This document shows, piece by piece, positions 51,394-60,302 of a DNA stretch of 64,000 nucleotides (the stretch's first letter is position 1; every line of letters begins with the position of its first letter). The notes under the pieces were generated by a model. That model made no database searches. It was not told the DNA's origin and saw nothing but the letters and a program-made list of their open reading frames with translations. Source of the DNA: Microbacterium sp. LWO13-1.2 (GTDB lineage Bacteria > Actinomycetota > Actinomycetes > Actinomycetales > Microbacteriaceae); contig NZ_CP151634.1 in assembly GCF_038397725.1 (NCBI RefSeq), forward strand, positions 3,224,001-3,288,000, written 5' to 3'. The translations under genes were made by a program, and so were the position numbers.

Positions 51394-51456
51394 ACCGGTC
51401 ACCCGATCATTCTTCCGGATGCCACCGACATCAGGGTCGTGCGGGCAGCCTCGACG

Positions 51457-51855
51457 TCAGCGACTCTCCTCGAACACGGTGATCTGCAAGTCCCCCGGCG
51501 CGTCGAGCCGAGCATTGAGCGAATCCCACGGCGTGCGCGTCGGCGGCGCGATCACCTCGGCCCCCGCCGCCTCCATGTCTGCGGTCATCGCGGCCGCATC
51601 GACGACCTCGAATGCCACGCGCAGACGCGGGCTCACCCGGCGCCCGACCTCGACATCGTCGATGAGGTCGACCTGCTCCGGGGTGCTCAGCTCGAGCGTT
51701 GCCCGTCCGACATCCAAGATCGTCACACGAGCGCCATCCCCGCTGTCGACGAACAGCTCCTCCGGTGCGCCGAGCACATCACGATAGAAGGCGACGGCCT
51801 CGTCGTAATCCGCCGCCTCGACCACCAGCCGCATCTGCAGCACCCGTTCGTTCAT
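51457..51855 (-). CDS. VOC (glyoxalase/bleomycin-resistance) family protein
   Basis: A 132-aa vicinal-oxygen-chelate protein with two beta-alpha-beta-beta-beta modules: MRLVVEAADYDEAVAFYRDVLGAPEELF, VTILDVGRATLELSTPEQ, then LRVAFEVVDAAAMTADMEAAGAEVI and DAPGDLQITVFEE. Metal ligands are not clear (the first strand gives no His; E at LELST and E at VFEE remain), so it may bind a ligand rather than catalyse. It is the last gene of the strand before an unrelated gene in the other direction. Confidence 0.85.
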   Translation of the reverse strand: MNERVLQMRLVVEAADYDEAVAFYRDVLGAPEELFVDSGDGARVTILDVGRATLELSTPEQVDLIDDVEVGRRVSPRLRVAFEVVDAAAMTADMEAAGAEVIAPPTRTPWDSLNARLDAPGDLQITVFEESR

Positions 51856-51911
51856 CTGAGCCCACCCTCCGGAATTGATCGTTACCGCCCGCTTCTGAGA
51901 TCATCTCGAGT

Positions 51912-52703
51912 ATGCCGGTGTCATTCAACGAGTTCCATGCCGCTCTGCTGCACGCCGAGACGAGGGACGCGTTGGGCATCTGGATGTCGGATGCCCAGGC
52001 GCAGCACGTCCATGCGGATGCGCAGCTTTCCCAGGCGCACTACGCGCACTGGCTCGCCTCGAATCCGGAACCGGTCTTCGCGGCTGCAGGAGCCCACGAT
52101 TTCTTTCCGACCATGCCGCTGCCGACGCCGATCGGCAATGCTGCACCGGCGACGATCGTGAACGCCGCACCGGCGCCGGTCTCGACGCCTGCGGCCGGAT
52201 CCACCCCCGGGAAGAAGAACACCGGGCTCTGGGTACTGCTGTCGATACTCGGAGCTTTGATCCTGATCGCCGTGATCGTCGTCGTCGCCGCGTTCGCGAC
52301 GGCTCGGCATTGGACGAAGATCGACATTCCTGAGCAGCCGGAGACATTCCACAGCGAGGAGTACGAGACCGGACTGTACGACGTCACCATGGACACCGTG
52401 AACCCGTGCTGGGTAGACCAGGGCTGGGCGGACTGCACCAATGCGATGGTCGTCCAGTACAACGCGGCGTGCGCGGATGTCGATCTCACGGCGACCGCAA
52501 CGGCGCTCTGCGACGACTACCTCGCGTCCATCGACGAGATGAAGGCCGCCGGCACTGACGGCGTCGTCGCCACGCTCGGCACCTACGGCCACCTGCATCG
52601 GACGGCAGAGGTATCGACGCGCGAGGTATCGAACAACGACGCCCGCCCCGCCGTCACGCACGAAGCCGTCTGCTATCTCGGTTTCATCGGCGAGTGCGAG
52701 TAG
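51912..52703 (+). CDS. hypothetical membrane protein
   Basis: A 263-aa protein with an N-terminal helical part rich in His and Ala (AQAQHVHADAQLSQAHYAHWLASN), a Pro/Ala linker (about 68-100), a single membrane helix (about 105-130, LWVLLSILGALILIAVIVVVAAFA), and an outside domain with six cysteines (PCWVDQGWADC, AACADV, ALCDDYL, EAVCYLGFIGEC) that could form disulfides. I do not recognise it. The layout suggests a cytoplasmic sensor or adapter with a secreted domain. Confidence 0.65.
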   Translation: MPVSFNEFHAALLHAETRDALGIWMSDAQAQHVHADAQLSQAHYAHWLASNPEPVFAAAGAHDFFPTMPLPTPIGNAAPATIVNAAPAPVSTPAAGSTPGKKNTGLWVLLSILGALILIAVIVVVAAFATARHWTKIDIPEQPETFHSEEYETGLYDVTMDTVNPCWVDQGWADCTNAMVVQYNAACADVDLTATATALCDDYLASIDEMKAAGTDGVVATLGTYGHLHRTAEVSTREVSNNDARPAVTHEAVCYLGFIGECE

Positions 52704-52718
52704 CGACTCCGACCGGAG

Positions 52719-53129
52719 CTACTTCTTCGGAGTCACCTCGACGGTGAAGGCGACCTCATCGCCCGAGGCATCGTTGGAGAGGACCACGTCGGTCTCGCCG
52801 ACCTTCTTCGCGGTCAGGCCCGGATTGAACTGGGCGGAGCCGTCATCCTTGCCGGGCGTGAACGAGACGATCGCCTCGTCGTCGATCTCGGCCTTCCAGT
52901 CGAGGTAGTCCTCGTCGTCACCGACGAGATCGATGACGTTTCCTTCCACGACCGTCACCGTCGTGCCGTCGATCTTCGTCAGATCGGCGATGACCGGCGG
53001 CAGCGCATTGCCACCGCCGTCGCCACTGGTCGGTGCCGCGCATCCGGTGAGTGCGAGACCTACAGCGAGAAACCCGGCCGCGAGCATCGAGGGACGACGA
53101 GTCGAGGGCGACGACGCGAACCACTTCAC
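52719..53129 (-). CDS. predicted lipoprotein with Ig-like beta domain
   Basis: A 136-aa lipoprotein: basic start and a hydrophobic core with the lipobox LTGC (CAAPTSGDGGG follows). The mature part (VVEGNVIDLVGDDEDYLDWKAEIDDEAIVSF, GLTAKKVGETDVVLSND, EVAFTVEVTPKK) looks like a small acidic beta-sandwich resembling bacterial Ig-like or chagasin-type folds, but no inhibitor loops are recognised. The GTG at 53129 follows GGAGG by 8 nt. It lies downstream of the LPMO gene on the same strand. Confidence 0.7.
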   Translation of the reverse strand: MKWFASSPSTRRPSMLAAGFLAVGLALTGCAAPTSGDGGGNALPPVIADLTKIDGTTVTVVEGNVIDLVGDDEDYLDWKAEIDDEAIVSFTPGKDDGSAQFNPGLTAKKVGETDVVLSNDASGDEVAFTVEVTPKK

Positions 53130-53253
53130 GGGAGACCTCCAGTGTGCGTCCGCCGTGCGCAGTCGCTCAGAGCGAATGTAGCGCGTCGACCGGTCCGCGC
53201 ACAGGGGCGACTTGGACGAGGGCGTTCCCACCGCGACCAGCGAGCACCGCGGG

Positions 53254-54399
53254 TTATGCCTTCGGTTTCCACAACGAGAGCGCGTTGATCCAGTTGGGGT
53301 CACCGACGCCCTGGTAACTCTGCTGGCAGACGAACTGGAGGCCGTTGTACGTCACGACGTCGCCCTTCGTGTACGTGCCTGTAGGGCTCCACACCGGCAC
53401 CGGCGGGCCTGTCTCCGTCGCAGTTGTCACCGAGAACACCGCGCTTGCTGGTGACGCGTTGCCTGCGGCATCCACCGCACTCACCCGATAGCGGTACGAA
53501 GTCGACGGCGACAGCCCTGTGTCGATGTGGCTGGTGCCCGCGACCTGAACGATCTGCTGGAAGGCTCCGTTGCCGAGTGATCGCTCGATGCGGTAGCCCA
53601 CGACGCCACGATTGTCGCTCGAGGCTGTCCACATCAGGTCGATGCTCGTCGACTTCGTCGCCATGCTGTGCAACCCGGTCGGTGTCGTCGGTGCCGTGAC
53701 GTCGGGCCCGGTTGTCGGCGTGGGGCTCGGTGTCGGCGTGGGAGTCGGCGTAGGCGTCGGGGTGGGCGTGGTCCCACTGCCCGAAATATTGACGTCGATG
53801 ACGTTGTAGAAGGCGTTGGCCGTGTCGGCGATCTCCCACACCGCGAGGATGACGTGGTAACCGGTGTGGTCGGACGGGATCGTGATCGTGTGCGCGGGGT
53901 TCGTGTTCGCTGCTGTGCCGTTGTGCGGGACCACCGTGAGAAGTTCGAAGTCGCCACGGTCGAGCGGACCGTTCGGGTTCCAGCCGACCTTCGTGATGTA
54001 GTAGCGCCATTCCGCCGCCGGGTGCGGCGCCGTGTAGGTCCAGCCGAACACGTGCGAGCCGGGCGTGACGTTGTTCTTCGCCCATCGCGTCGCGCTCTGA
54101 GCGTCGAGCTCTCCGAAGCGCGAATTGCCCGCTGAAGCGATCTGACCATCGGCCGGTCCGGTCACCGGGAACCCACCGGTCCCCTCGAGGCTCTGCGGCT
54201 CGTACTGAACCGCGCCGAGGTTCGTGTTCGCGGTGAATGCCGCACGCGCCGTGAGCTCGCTGCCGGCTCCACCGACCCACCCGTGCGCCTGCGCGGCGGA
54301 CGTGCCGCCGATGACGAGCGCACCTGCGACCAGGAGTGCGACGACGCTCTTCGCCGTGTTTCTCCTGTGAATCGGATTTCGGGTCTTCGCAGCACTCAT
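53254..54399 (-). CDS. secreted AA10 lytic polysaccharide monooxygenase with FnIII and CBM5/12 modules
   Basis: A 381-aa secreted copper enzyme that oxidatively cleaves chitin or cellulose. Signal peptide 1-38 ends AQA; the mature protein then starts with H39, first residue of the copper histidine brace, the second being H126 in TYTAPHPAAEWRYYITKVGWNP, with F197 at the axial site. The catalytic domain (39-205) is followed by a Thr-Pro linker (about 210-230), a fibronectin type III domain (235-325), and a CBM5/12 chitin-binding module (335-381, WSPTGTYTKGDVVTYNGLQF and the closing ALSLWKPKA). The start is ATG 54399 after AAAGGGAA; longer open frame upstream runs into tRNA-Gln. Confidence 0.93.
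   Translation of the reverse strand: MSAAKTRNPIHRRNTAKSVVALLVAGALVIGGTSAAQAHGWVGGAGSELTARAAFTANTNLGAVQYEPQSLEGTGGFPVTGPADGQIASAGNSRFGELDAQSATRWAKNNVTPGSHVFGWTYTAPHPAAEWRYYITKVGWNPNGPLDRGDFELLTVVPHNGTAANTNPAHTITIPSDHTGYHVILAVWEIADTANAFYNVIDVNISGSGTTPTPTPTPTPTPTPSPTPTTGPDVTAPTTPTGLHSMATKSTSIDLMWTASSDNRGVVGYRIERSLGNGAFQQIVQVAGTSHIDTGLSPSTSYRYRVSAVDAAGNASPASAVFSVTTATETGPPVPVWSPTGTYTKGDVVTYNGLQFVCQQSYQGVGDPNWINALSLWKPKA
53705..53772 (-). repeat. Thr-Pro linker coding repeat inside the LPMO gene
   Basis: The coding strand consists of about ten ACN-CCN codon pairs (Thr-Pro), giving a short low-complexity tandem repeat. It encodes the flexible linker between the catalytic domain and the fibronectin module. 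Such tracts may vary in length between strains. Confidence 0.85.
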
Positions 54400-54488
54400 G
54401 GTGGATTCCCTTTCTCGAGGACGCCGCCACTCGAAACGGCATCTCTGGATCGGAGGTGACGCTACTCCACGCCGGGGCACGCCGACAT

Positions 54489-54497
54489 TGTGGATAA
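54489..54497 (-). promoter_or_regulatory. isolated DnaA-box match
   Basis: The minus strand has the perfect 9-mer TTATCCACA, the consensus DnaA box, in the 134-bp gap between the LPMO start and the tRNA-Gln terminator. A single box, with no cluster and no AT-rich region, is not an origin. It could titrate DnaA or regulate the LPMO gene, or be coincidental; the motif is unusual in DNA of this composition. Confidence 0.35.
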
Positions 54498-54533
54498 CCA
54501 CGTCATCCGAGATGAAGGGATCCGAGAACAAGA

Positions 54534-54557
54534 AAACCCCCGCCTGAGCGGGGGTTT
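54534..54557 (-). terminator. terminator of the tRNA-Gln transcript
   Basis: AAACCCCCGC / 4-nt loop / GCGGGGGTTT, a perfect 10-bp stem with TTTTC following on the minus strand, 9 bp after the tRNA end. Confidence 0.85.
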
Positions 54558-54565
54558 CAATCTTG

Positions 54566-54637
54566 CTGGGGTACCTGGACTCGAACCAAGAACAACGGAA
54601 CCAGAAACCGCCGTGTTGCCAATTACACCATACCCCA
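54566..54637 (-). tRNA. tRNA-Gln (anticodon CUG)
   Basis: 72 nt without an encoded CCA. The acceptor stem TGGGGTA pairs with TACCCCA, discriminator G; D arm region TGGTGTAATTGGCAACA; anticodon stem GCGGT/TCCGT around the loop UUCUGGU with CUG (a U-U at position 31-39 and a G-U at 27-43); T arm with TTGGTTCGAGTCCAG. It decodes CAG. It lies 96 bp after gltX on the same strand, in front of a strong terminator, so it may be processed from a gltX transcript. Confidence 0.95.
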
Positions 54638-54733
54638 AGGGCGAAACCAGGGCCTCGCACCAAGAGTCAAGCTTACCCGAGCGGCGGCCGGAACACCAAA
54701 ACAGCCCGGTCGGCCGCCCGCTCGGGCGCGTCG

Positions 54734-56239
54734 TCAGTCCTTTCGGAGCTCCGCGAGGGCCCGGAGGCGTCGCAGTGACTCGTCCTTGCCGATCAGCTCC
54801 ATCGACTCGAAAAGCGGCGGCGAGATGCGGCGCCCCGTGATCGCCACACGCGGCGGACCGTAGGCGACGCGAGGCTTGAGCTCGAGCTTCTCGACCAGTG
54901 CGCTGGCGAGAGCATCCTGGATCGCCGCCGGCGTGAAGTCCGTCAAAGGCTCGAGGGCGGCGACGCACGCTTCCAGCACCTCCGCGGCGTTCGCCGGCAG
55001 TCCCTTCAGCGCATCCGCCTCGTACGAGATCTCGTCGGTGAAGAGGAAGCCGAGCATCCCCGGCACCTCGCCGAGAAGCTGTACGCGCTCCTGCACCAGC
55101 GGTGCGGCACGGAAGGCGAGAACCAGCTGCTCATGGGTCGGCTCATCGAACAGGCCGGCCGCAGCAAGGTACGGGATGCTCCGTTCGGCGAAGTCCTTCA
55201 CGTCGAGCATCCGGATATGGTCTCCGTTGATCGACTCGGCCTTCTTCTGGTCGAAGCGCGCCGGATTCGGGTTCACATTCACGATGTCGAACGCGGCAGT
55301 GAACTCCTCGAGCGAGAAGACGTCGCGGTCGTGGCCGATCGACCAGCCCAGCAGCGCCAGGTAGTTCAGCAGGCCCTCGTGGATGAAGCCGCGCTCCCGG
55401 TGCAGGAAGAGGTCGGCCTGCGGGTCGCGCTTGGAGAGCTTCTTGTTGCCGGTCTCCCCCAGCACCAGCGGCATGTGGGCGAAGCGCGGCACGAAAGTGG
55501 TGACGTCGGCGTCGATCAGCGCAGCGTACAGCGCGAGCTGGCGGGCGGTCGACGGCATCAGATCCTCGCCGCGCAGCACGTGCGTGATGCCCATCAGCGC
55601 ATCGTCGACGGGGTTGACGAAGGTGTACAGCGGCACGCCGTTCGGGCGGACGACGACGAAATCGGGGAACGATCCTGCCGGGAATGTCACCTCGCCGCGA
55701 ATGAGGTCGACGTACGTCAAGTCCTCGTCGGGCACCCGCAGTCGCAGCGCGGGCTGACGCCCATCGGCGCGGAACGCTGCCTTCTGCTCATCGGTGAGCT
55801 CGCGGTCGAAGTTGTCGTAGCCGAGCTGCTTGGCCCGCCCGTTCGCTTCGTTGCGGGCGTCGATCTCTTCCGCGTTCGAGTAGCTCTCGTACAGAGCACC
55901 CGACGCGACGAGCTTGTCGATCACGCCCTGGTAGATATCGTGGCGCTGCGACTGCCGGTACGGCGCATGCGGGCCGCCGATCTCGACGCCCTCATCCCAG
56001 TCGATCTTGAGCCAGGTGAGCGCATCGACGAGCTGGCGGAAGCTCTCTTCGCTGTCGCGGGCAGCATCGGTGTCCTCGATGCGGAAGATCATCTTGCCGC
56101 CGTTGTGACGGGCGTAGGCCCAGTTGTACAGAGCGGTGCGCACCATGCCGACGTGCGGCAGGCCGGTCGGCGAAGGGCAGAAGCGAACGCGGACGTCAGC
56201 GCCGCTTGCGGTCGTGGTGAGGGGGTGAGGGGTAGCCAT
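54734..56239 (-). CDS. gltX: glutamyl-tRNA synthetase
   Basis: 501-aa class I synthetase that charges tRNA-Glu and, in species without GlnRS, also tRNA-Gln (non-discriminating form). It has [27 protein letters not shown] with HVGM (HIGH equivalent), [33 protein letters not shown] and KLSKRDPQ (KMSKS equivalent), and a C-terminal helical anticodon-binding part. The start is ATG 56239 ([20 protein letters not shown]). tRNA-Gln is downstream. Whether it is discriminating cannot be told from the sequence by eye. Confidence 0.96.
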   Translation of the reverse strand: MATPHPLTTTASGADVRVRFCPSPTGLPHVGMVRTALYNWAYARHNGGKMIFRIEDTDAARDSEESFRQLVDALTWLKIDWDEGVEIGGPHAPYRQSQRHDIYQGVIDKLVASGALYESYSNAEEIDARNEANGRAKQLGYDNFDRELTDEQKAAFRADGRQPALRLRVPDEDLTYVDLIRGEVTFPAGSFPDFVVVRPNGVPLYTFVNPVDDALMGITHVLRGEDLMPSTARQLALYAALIDADVTTFVPRFAHMPLVLGETGNKKLSKRDPQADLFLHRERGFIHEGLLNYLALLGWSIGHDRDVFSLEEFTAAFDIVNVNPNPARFDQKKAESINGDHIRMLDVKDFAERSIPYLAAAGLFDEPTHEQLVLAFRAAPLVQERVQLLGEVPGMLGFLFTDEISYEADALKGLPANAAEVLEACVAALEPLTDFTPAAIQDALASALVEKLELKPRVAYGPPRVAITGRRISPPLFESMELIGKDESLRRLRALAELRKD

Positions 56240-56297
56240 AGCCCTCCAATCCTACGGCGCGCTGATACTGCACCGATCCGTCACTGCCCCGTCCGCC

Positions 56298-57062
56298 TCA
56301 GCCGCGCCGGCCGGACGCGATGGCGGCAGTATGTGGGAGGGCGAGGGCCCCGTCGACGGAGCGATCGGCGCACACGTCATCGAAAGCACGACGGAAGTCG
56401 TCACGGCCTGCCTCGTCAAGACTCAGGTAGAACGCGCCGGCAGACGCCACACCGCCTTCGGCCGACGCCCACAGCGCGGCCGGTTCGGCGTGCCACGTCC
56501 AGCTGAGCTCCGACACGAGGACGTCGCGCCAACCGGCGTCGCGGAGCATTCCGGCGAACCCCTCCGCGGTGCGCTCGAAATCCTTGTCCGGCGCGAGCCG
56601 CTCCCCCGCGACAGGTTCAAGGCCGGCGCGTGCACAGACTTCGTGCCACAACCAGGATGGCGAAACCAGCCAGATCGTCGCCGCCACCCGTTCCGCACTC
56701 ACTCGCGCGAGTTCTCGTGCCGACTGTCGTGGATCGTGGACATGGTTGAGGACGAAGTTCGCGATGACGGCGTCGAAGGCGGCCTCGTCGAACGGCAGGT
56801 CAGGGAGGGATCCGGCGATGACGGCGAGTCTCGGATGCTCTCGTGCGGCGACCGCACGCATCGTCGCTTCCGGTTCGCAACCGGTCACGTCCCACCCGTC
56901 CGCTGCGAAGCGCGCGGCGACCATTCCGGTTCCTGAGCCGACGTCCAGCAGCGAACGGCCGGATGCCGGTCCGAGTTCTGCGGCGAGAGCATCCGTGGTT
57001 CCGGCGCAGAGTGCCGCATAGGACGACGCATACGCCTCACCGACGCCCGCCCACGGCTTCAT
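56298..57062 (-). CDS. SAM-dependent methyltransferase
   Basis: A 254-aa class I methyltransferase: motif I LLDVGSGTGMVAARFAADGWDVTGCEPEA, then VIAGSLPDLPFDEAAFDAVIANFVLNHVHDP (motif II/III), the Methyltransf_11 pattern. The substrate is not evident. It overlaps the preceding MFS gene by 4 bp (ATGA), and that MFS overlaps an FAH-type gene, so the three form one unit behind ilvE. A role in the modification of an exported compound is a guess from this arrangement. Confidence 0.88.
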   Translation of the reverse strand: MKPWAGVGEAYASSYAALCAGTTDALAAELGPASGRSLLDVGSGTGMVAARFAADGWDVTGCEPEATMRAVAAREHPRLAVIAGSLPDLPFDEAAFDAVIANFVLNHVHDPRQSARELARVSAERVAATIWLVSPSWLWHEVCARAGLEPVAGERLAPDKDFERTAEGFAGMLRDAGWRDVLVSELSWTWHAEPAALWASAEGGVASAGAFYLSLDEAGRDDFRRAFDDVCADRSVDGALALPHTAAIASGRRG

Positions 57063-58318
57063 CGCATGCCCCTCCGAGCGAGCGGTGAAAGGGCGACGAT
57101 CGCGATCACGATCGCGAACGCCGCCGTGCCGAGTCCGGCGTACTGGAAGTTGGAGAGGATCACACCGGCGAGCACCGCTCCGGCCGCGGCGGACAGGCTC
57201 ATCAGTGAGTCACTGCGCCCCTGGCGCGCCGTGCGCACGTCCGGCGCGCTCGCTTCGGTCAGCAGCGCCGCGCCGGCGACGGTAGCGGCACTCCAGCCGA
57301 GCCCGAGCAGGACGAGCGCGATCATCACGCCGGCCGGCGAAGAGTTCGCGAAGATCGCGAAGCCCAGCGCGCCGGCCAGCAACACCTGACCGAAGAGCAC
57401 CACGCGCAGGCGACCCCACCGGTCGGCGAGGATGCCGAACACCGGCGAGAGCGCATACATACCGGCGACGTGCATCGCGATCGTCACGCCCACGAGCAGC
57501 GAGACGTCTGCCGACGAGGCATGCCCGCCCTGCGCGCCGTGCGCCATATGCGCCAGATGCACCGGCGTCATCGCCATCACCGACGCCATCACGACGTGCG
57601 ATCCGGCGACGGCGAAGATGGCATAGCGCGCGGCGAGAGGGCGGTCGGCGCGCTCCTGGCCGGTGGCCTCGGCTGCGGCCTTCGCGATGCGCTGAGCCGC
57701 CAGGAGCGGGTCCGGGCGCAACGCGATGATGTACAGCAGCAGGGCGGCGCACTGCGCCACGAACGAGAACACGTACGACCCGGTCAGCGGCGGCATCCCG
57801 ATCGCCTTGCCCACGATCTCGCCCGGCCCGAGCAGCAGCGGACCTGCGACACCACCGACCGTCGTCGCCCACACCACGACCGACAGGTCCCTGCCTCGAT
57901 GCACGGGTGCCGCGAGGTCTGTGGCGGCGAAGCGCGACTGGAGGTTTCCGGCGTTGCCGGCGCCGATCAGCAGGATGCCGACGAGCAGCAACGGGAACAC
58001 GCGCAGGCCCGCTGCGAGGATCACGACGGCGATTCCGACGAGCGCGAAGACGTTCCCGAGCGTGAGCGCACGGCGGCGCCCGACGCGGGCGGCAAGCTTC
58101 GCCAACGGAATGGCGCACAGCGCCGCTCCGAGAGTCACCGACGCTGTGGCCAACCCGGACAACGCGTCATCGCCCGAGATATCCGCGGCCAGGAGCGCGC
58201 CCAGCGAGACGGTGGCGCCGAAGGCGATGCCGCCGAGCACCTGGCCCATCGACAGCACCAGCACCGTGCGGCGCTGCACGGCCGCTTGCTGCTGTGCCGT
58301 CAGCGCGACGACGGTCAT
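57059..58318 (-). CDS. MFS transporter with His-rich central loop
   Basis: A 419-aa transporter with about 12 hydrophobic segments and IPLAKLAARVGRRRALTLG between helices 2 and 3. Between helices 7 and 8 lies HLAHMAHGAQGGHASS, a loop with four His in about 14 residues, which may bind metal; this is also seen in related actinobacterial MFS proteins, as far as I recall. Substrate unknown. It overlaps both neighbours by 4 bp. Confidence 0.87.
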   Translation of the reverse strand: MTVVALTAQQQAAVQRRTVLVLSMGQVLGGIAFGATVSLGALLAADISGDDALSGLATASVTLGAALCAIPLAKLAARVGRRRALTLGNVFALVGIAVVILAAGLRVFPLLLVGILLIGAGNAGNLQSRFAATDLAAPVHRGRDLSVVVWATTVGGVAGPLLLGPGEIVGKAIGMPPLTGSYVFSFVAQCAALLLYIIALRPDPLLAAQRIAKAAAEATGQERADRPLAARYAIFAVAGSHVVMASVMAMTPVHLAHMAHGAQGGHASSADVSLLVGVTIAMHVAGMYALSPVFGILADRWGRLRVVLFGQVLLAGALGFAIFANSSPAGVMIALVLLGLGWSAATVAGAALLTEASAPDVRTARQGRSDSLMSLSAAAGAVLAGVILSNFQYAGLGTAAFAIVIAIVALSPLARRGMR

Positions 58319-59091
58319 GACGCGGGAAGCGCGTCGCGCACGGAATTGCGCAGGATGCCCAGGCCGGTGATCTCGACCTCGACGGTATCGCCCGCCTCGA
58401 AAATACCCACACCTGCGGGCGTTCCGGTGAGGATGACATCGCCGGGAAGCAGGGTGAAGACTGCCGAGGCGTACTCGATGATCGCCGGAATCGAGTGGAT
58501 CATGTCGGTGAGCGGCGCGTGCTGGCGCACTTCACCGTTCACCCTGGTCTCGATCGTGGCGGATGCCGGATCGAAGTCGGTCTCGATCACGGGGCCGAGC
58601 GGGCAGAACGTGTCGAAGCCCTTCGCCCGCGACCACTGGCCGTCTTTACGCTGGAGGTCGCGCGCCGTCACGTCGTTGCCGATCGTGTAGCCGAGCACGT
58701 AGTCCAGGGCATCCGCCGCCTTGACGTTCTTGGCGATGCGTCCGATCACCACCGCGAGCTCACCCTCGTACTCGGTGCGCTCCGAGAGGGTCGGGCGCAC
58801 GATGGTGTCGCCGGGGCCGATCACCGCGGTGTTCGGCTTGAGGAACAGCAACGGTTCCTCCGGCGCTACTCCCCCCATCTCGGCGGCGTGGTCGTGATAG
58901 TTCTTGCCGACGCAGACGACCTTCGACCGAGGGATGACCGGTGCGAGCAGCACCGCGTCCGCGAGCGGCACGCGTTCGCCCGTCGTCTCGTATCCGGCGA
59001 ACAGGGGGTCGCCGGCGAGGACGACCAGATCCTTCTCGTCGAGGATTCCGTAGGTGATGGCGTCATTGTGGCTGAACCGAGCGATCTTCAC
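58315..59091 (-). CDS. fumarylacetoacetate hydrolase (FAH) family protein
   Basis: A 258-aa FAH-fold hydrolase or decarboxylase. It has SKVVCVGKNYHDHAAEMG, FLKPNTAVIGPGDTIVRP, the metal-binding EYEGELAVVIGR and YTIGNDVTARDLQRKDGQW, and GDVILTGTPAGVGIFEAGD, the typical fingerprint. Members include HpcE-like decarboxylases, oxaloacetate decarboxylases and acylpyruvases; which reaction is unclear. It starts 17 bp after ilvE and overlaps the MFS gene, so it is transcribed with branched-chain genes. Confidence 0.92.
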   Translation of the reverse strand: MKIARFSHNDAITYGILDEKDLVVLAGDPLFAGYETTGERVPLADAVLLAPVIPRSKVVCVGKNYHDHAAEMGGVAPEEPLLFLKPNTAVIGPGDTIVRPTLSERTEYEGELAVVIGRIAKNVKAADALDYVLGYTIGNDVTARDLQRKDGQWSRAKGFDTFCPLGPVIETDFDPASATIETRVNGEVRQHAPLTDMIHSIPAIIEYASAVFTLLPGDVILTGTPAGVGIFEAGDTVEVEITGLGILRNSVRDALPAS

Positions 59092-59108
59092 CCGTCCAGC
59101 CTAGAACC

Positions 59109-60209
59109 TCAGGCGTCCAGACGGACCAGCCAGCCGTGCCGGTCCTCGCGGCGGCCGTACTGGATGTCGGTGAGCTCTTCGCGCAGCGAGAGTGCGAGCT
59201 CGCCGATCGGCTGCACATCCTCGAAGTCATCGTTGACGAGCGCGCCGATCGGGGTGACCACGGCGGCCGTGCCACAGGCGAACACCTCGACGATGTCGCC
59301 CGATGCCACGCCCTGACGCCACTCGTCGATCGAGATCGGCCGGCGCTCGACCGTGTATCCGCGGTCCTCGGCGAGCTGCAGCAGCGAGTCGCGCGTGATG
59401 CCCTCGAGGATGCTGTCGGACTGCGGGGTCACGACGCGGCCGTCCTTGAACACGAACACGACGTTCATGCCACCGAGCTCTTCGACATTGCGTTCCTCGT
59501 TGAGGAAGACGACCTGGTCGCAGCCCTTGGCACTCGCCTCGGCCTGCGGCAGCAGACTGGACGCGTAGTTGCCGCCGGTCTTGGCCTTGCCTGTGCCACC
59601 GCGGCCCGCGCGGGCGTAGTCCTCGGAGAGCCAGATGCGCACGGGCTTGACGCCGCCGGAGAAGTACGCGCCGGCCGGGCTGGCGATCACGTAGTAGGCG
59701 ACCTTCTGCGCGGCGCGAACACCGAGGAAGGCCTCTTTCGCGAACATGAAGGGCCGCAGGTACAGGCTCTGGTCAGCGCCGGAAGGCACCCAGCGGCCGT
59801 CGACGGCGATGAGCTCGCGCAGCGACTGGATGAAGTACTCGGTCGGCAGCTCGGGCAGAGCCAGACGACGCGCGCTCGCCTGCAGCCGAGCCGCGTTCCG
59901 GTCGGGGCGGAACGTGTGGATCGAGCCGTCGGCGTGACGGTAGGCCTTGATGCCCTCGAAGATCTCCTGCGCGTAGTGGAGCACGGATGCGGCGGGATCG
60001 AGCGCGATCGGGCCGTACGGCTGCACGCGCGGACGGTGCCATCCCCCCTTGGTGGACCAGCAGATGTCGACCATGTGATCGGTGAAGTTGACGCCGAAGC
60101 CCGGATTCTCCAGCACCTCAGCGAGACGTGCAGGCGCCGCTGCCTGCAGGTTCTTCATCACAGTGAACTCCAGCGGGGCCACGGCCGCCTCTGCGTCGAT
60201 GGTCGTCAT
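59109..60209 (-). CDS. ilvE: branched-chain amino acid aminotransferase
   Basis: Final transamination for leucine, isoleucine and valine. The 366-aa class IV PLP enzyme has STKGGWHRPRVQPYGPIALDPAASVLHYAQEIFEGIKAYRH, the PLP lysine in GTGKAKTGGNYASSLLPQAEA and EVFACGTAAVVTPIG. The start is set at the ATG 60209 because AAGGA lies about 12 nt upstream, whereas the ATG at 60221 directly abuts that site. leuB lies 93 bp upstream on the same strand. Confidence 0.95.
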   Translation of the reverse strand: MTTIDAEAAVAPLEFTVMKNLQAAAPARLAEVLENPGFGVNFTDHMVDICWSTKGGWHRPRVQPYGPIALDPAASVLHYAQEIFEGIKAYRHADGSIHTFRPDRNAARLQASARRLALPELPTEYFIQSLRELIAVDGRWVPSGADQSLYLRPFMFAKEAFLGVRAAQKVAYYVIASPAGAYFSGGVKPVRIWLSEDYARAGRGGTGKAKTGGNYASSLLPQAEASAKGCDQVVFLNEERNVEELGGMNVVFVFKDGRVVTPQSDSILEGITRDSLLQLAEDRGYTVERRPISIDEWRQGVASGDIVEVFACGTAAVVTPIGALVNDDFEDVQPIGELALSLREELTDIQYGRREDRHGWLVRLDA

Positions 60210-60302
60210 GTCGTCATCCATTCCTTGTGGGTGGGCGCTCCGTCGCGCCGTTTCAGCCTACGCCCGAACCGCGGATGCGCGCCGCCGTTCAGAACCAGTT
60301 GG

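Noticed and set aside
53705..53772. G-rich repeat as a G-quadruplex or CRISPR
   Set aside because: It encodes the Thr-Pro linker of the LPMO; the periodicity is codon-based.
54400..54533. Chromosome origin near the DnaA box
   Set aside because: Only one box and no dnaA, dnaN or AT-rich region; a single box is not an origin.
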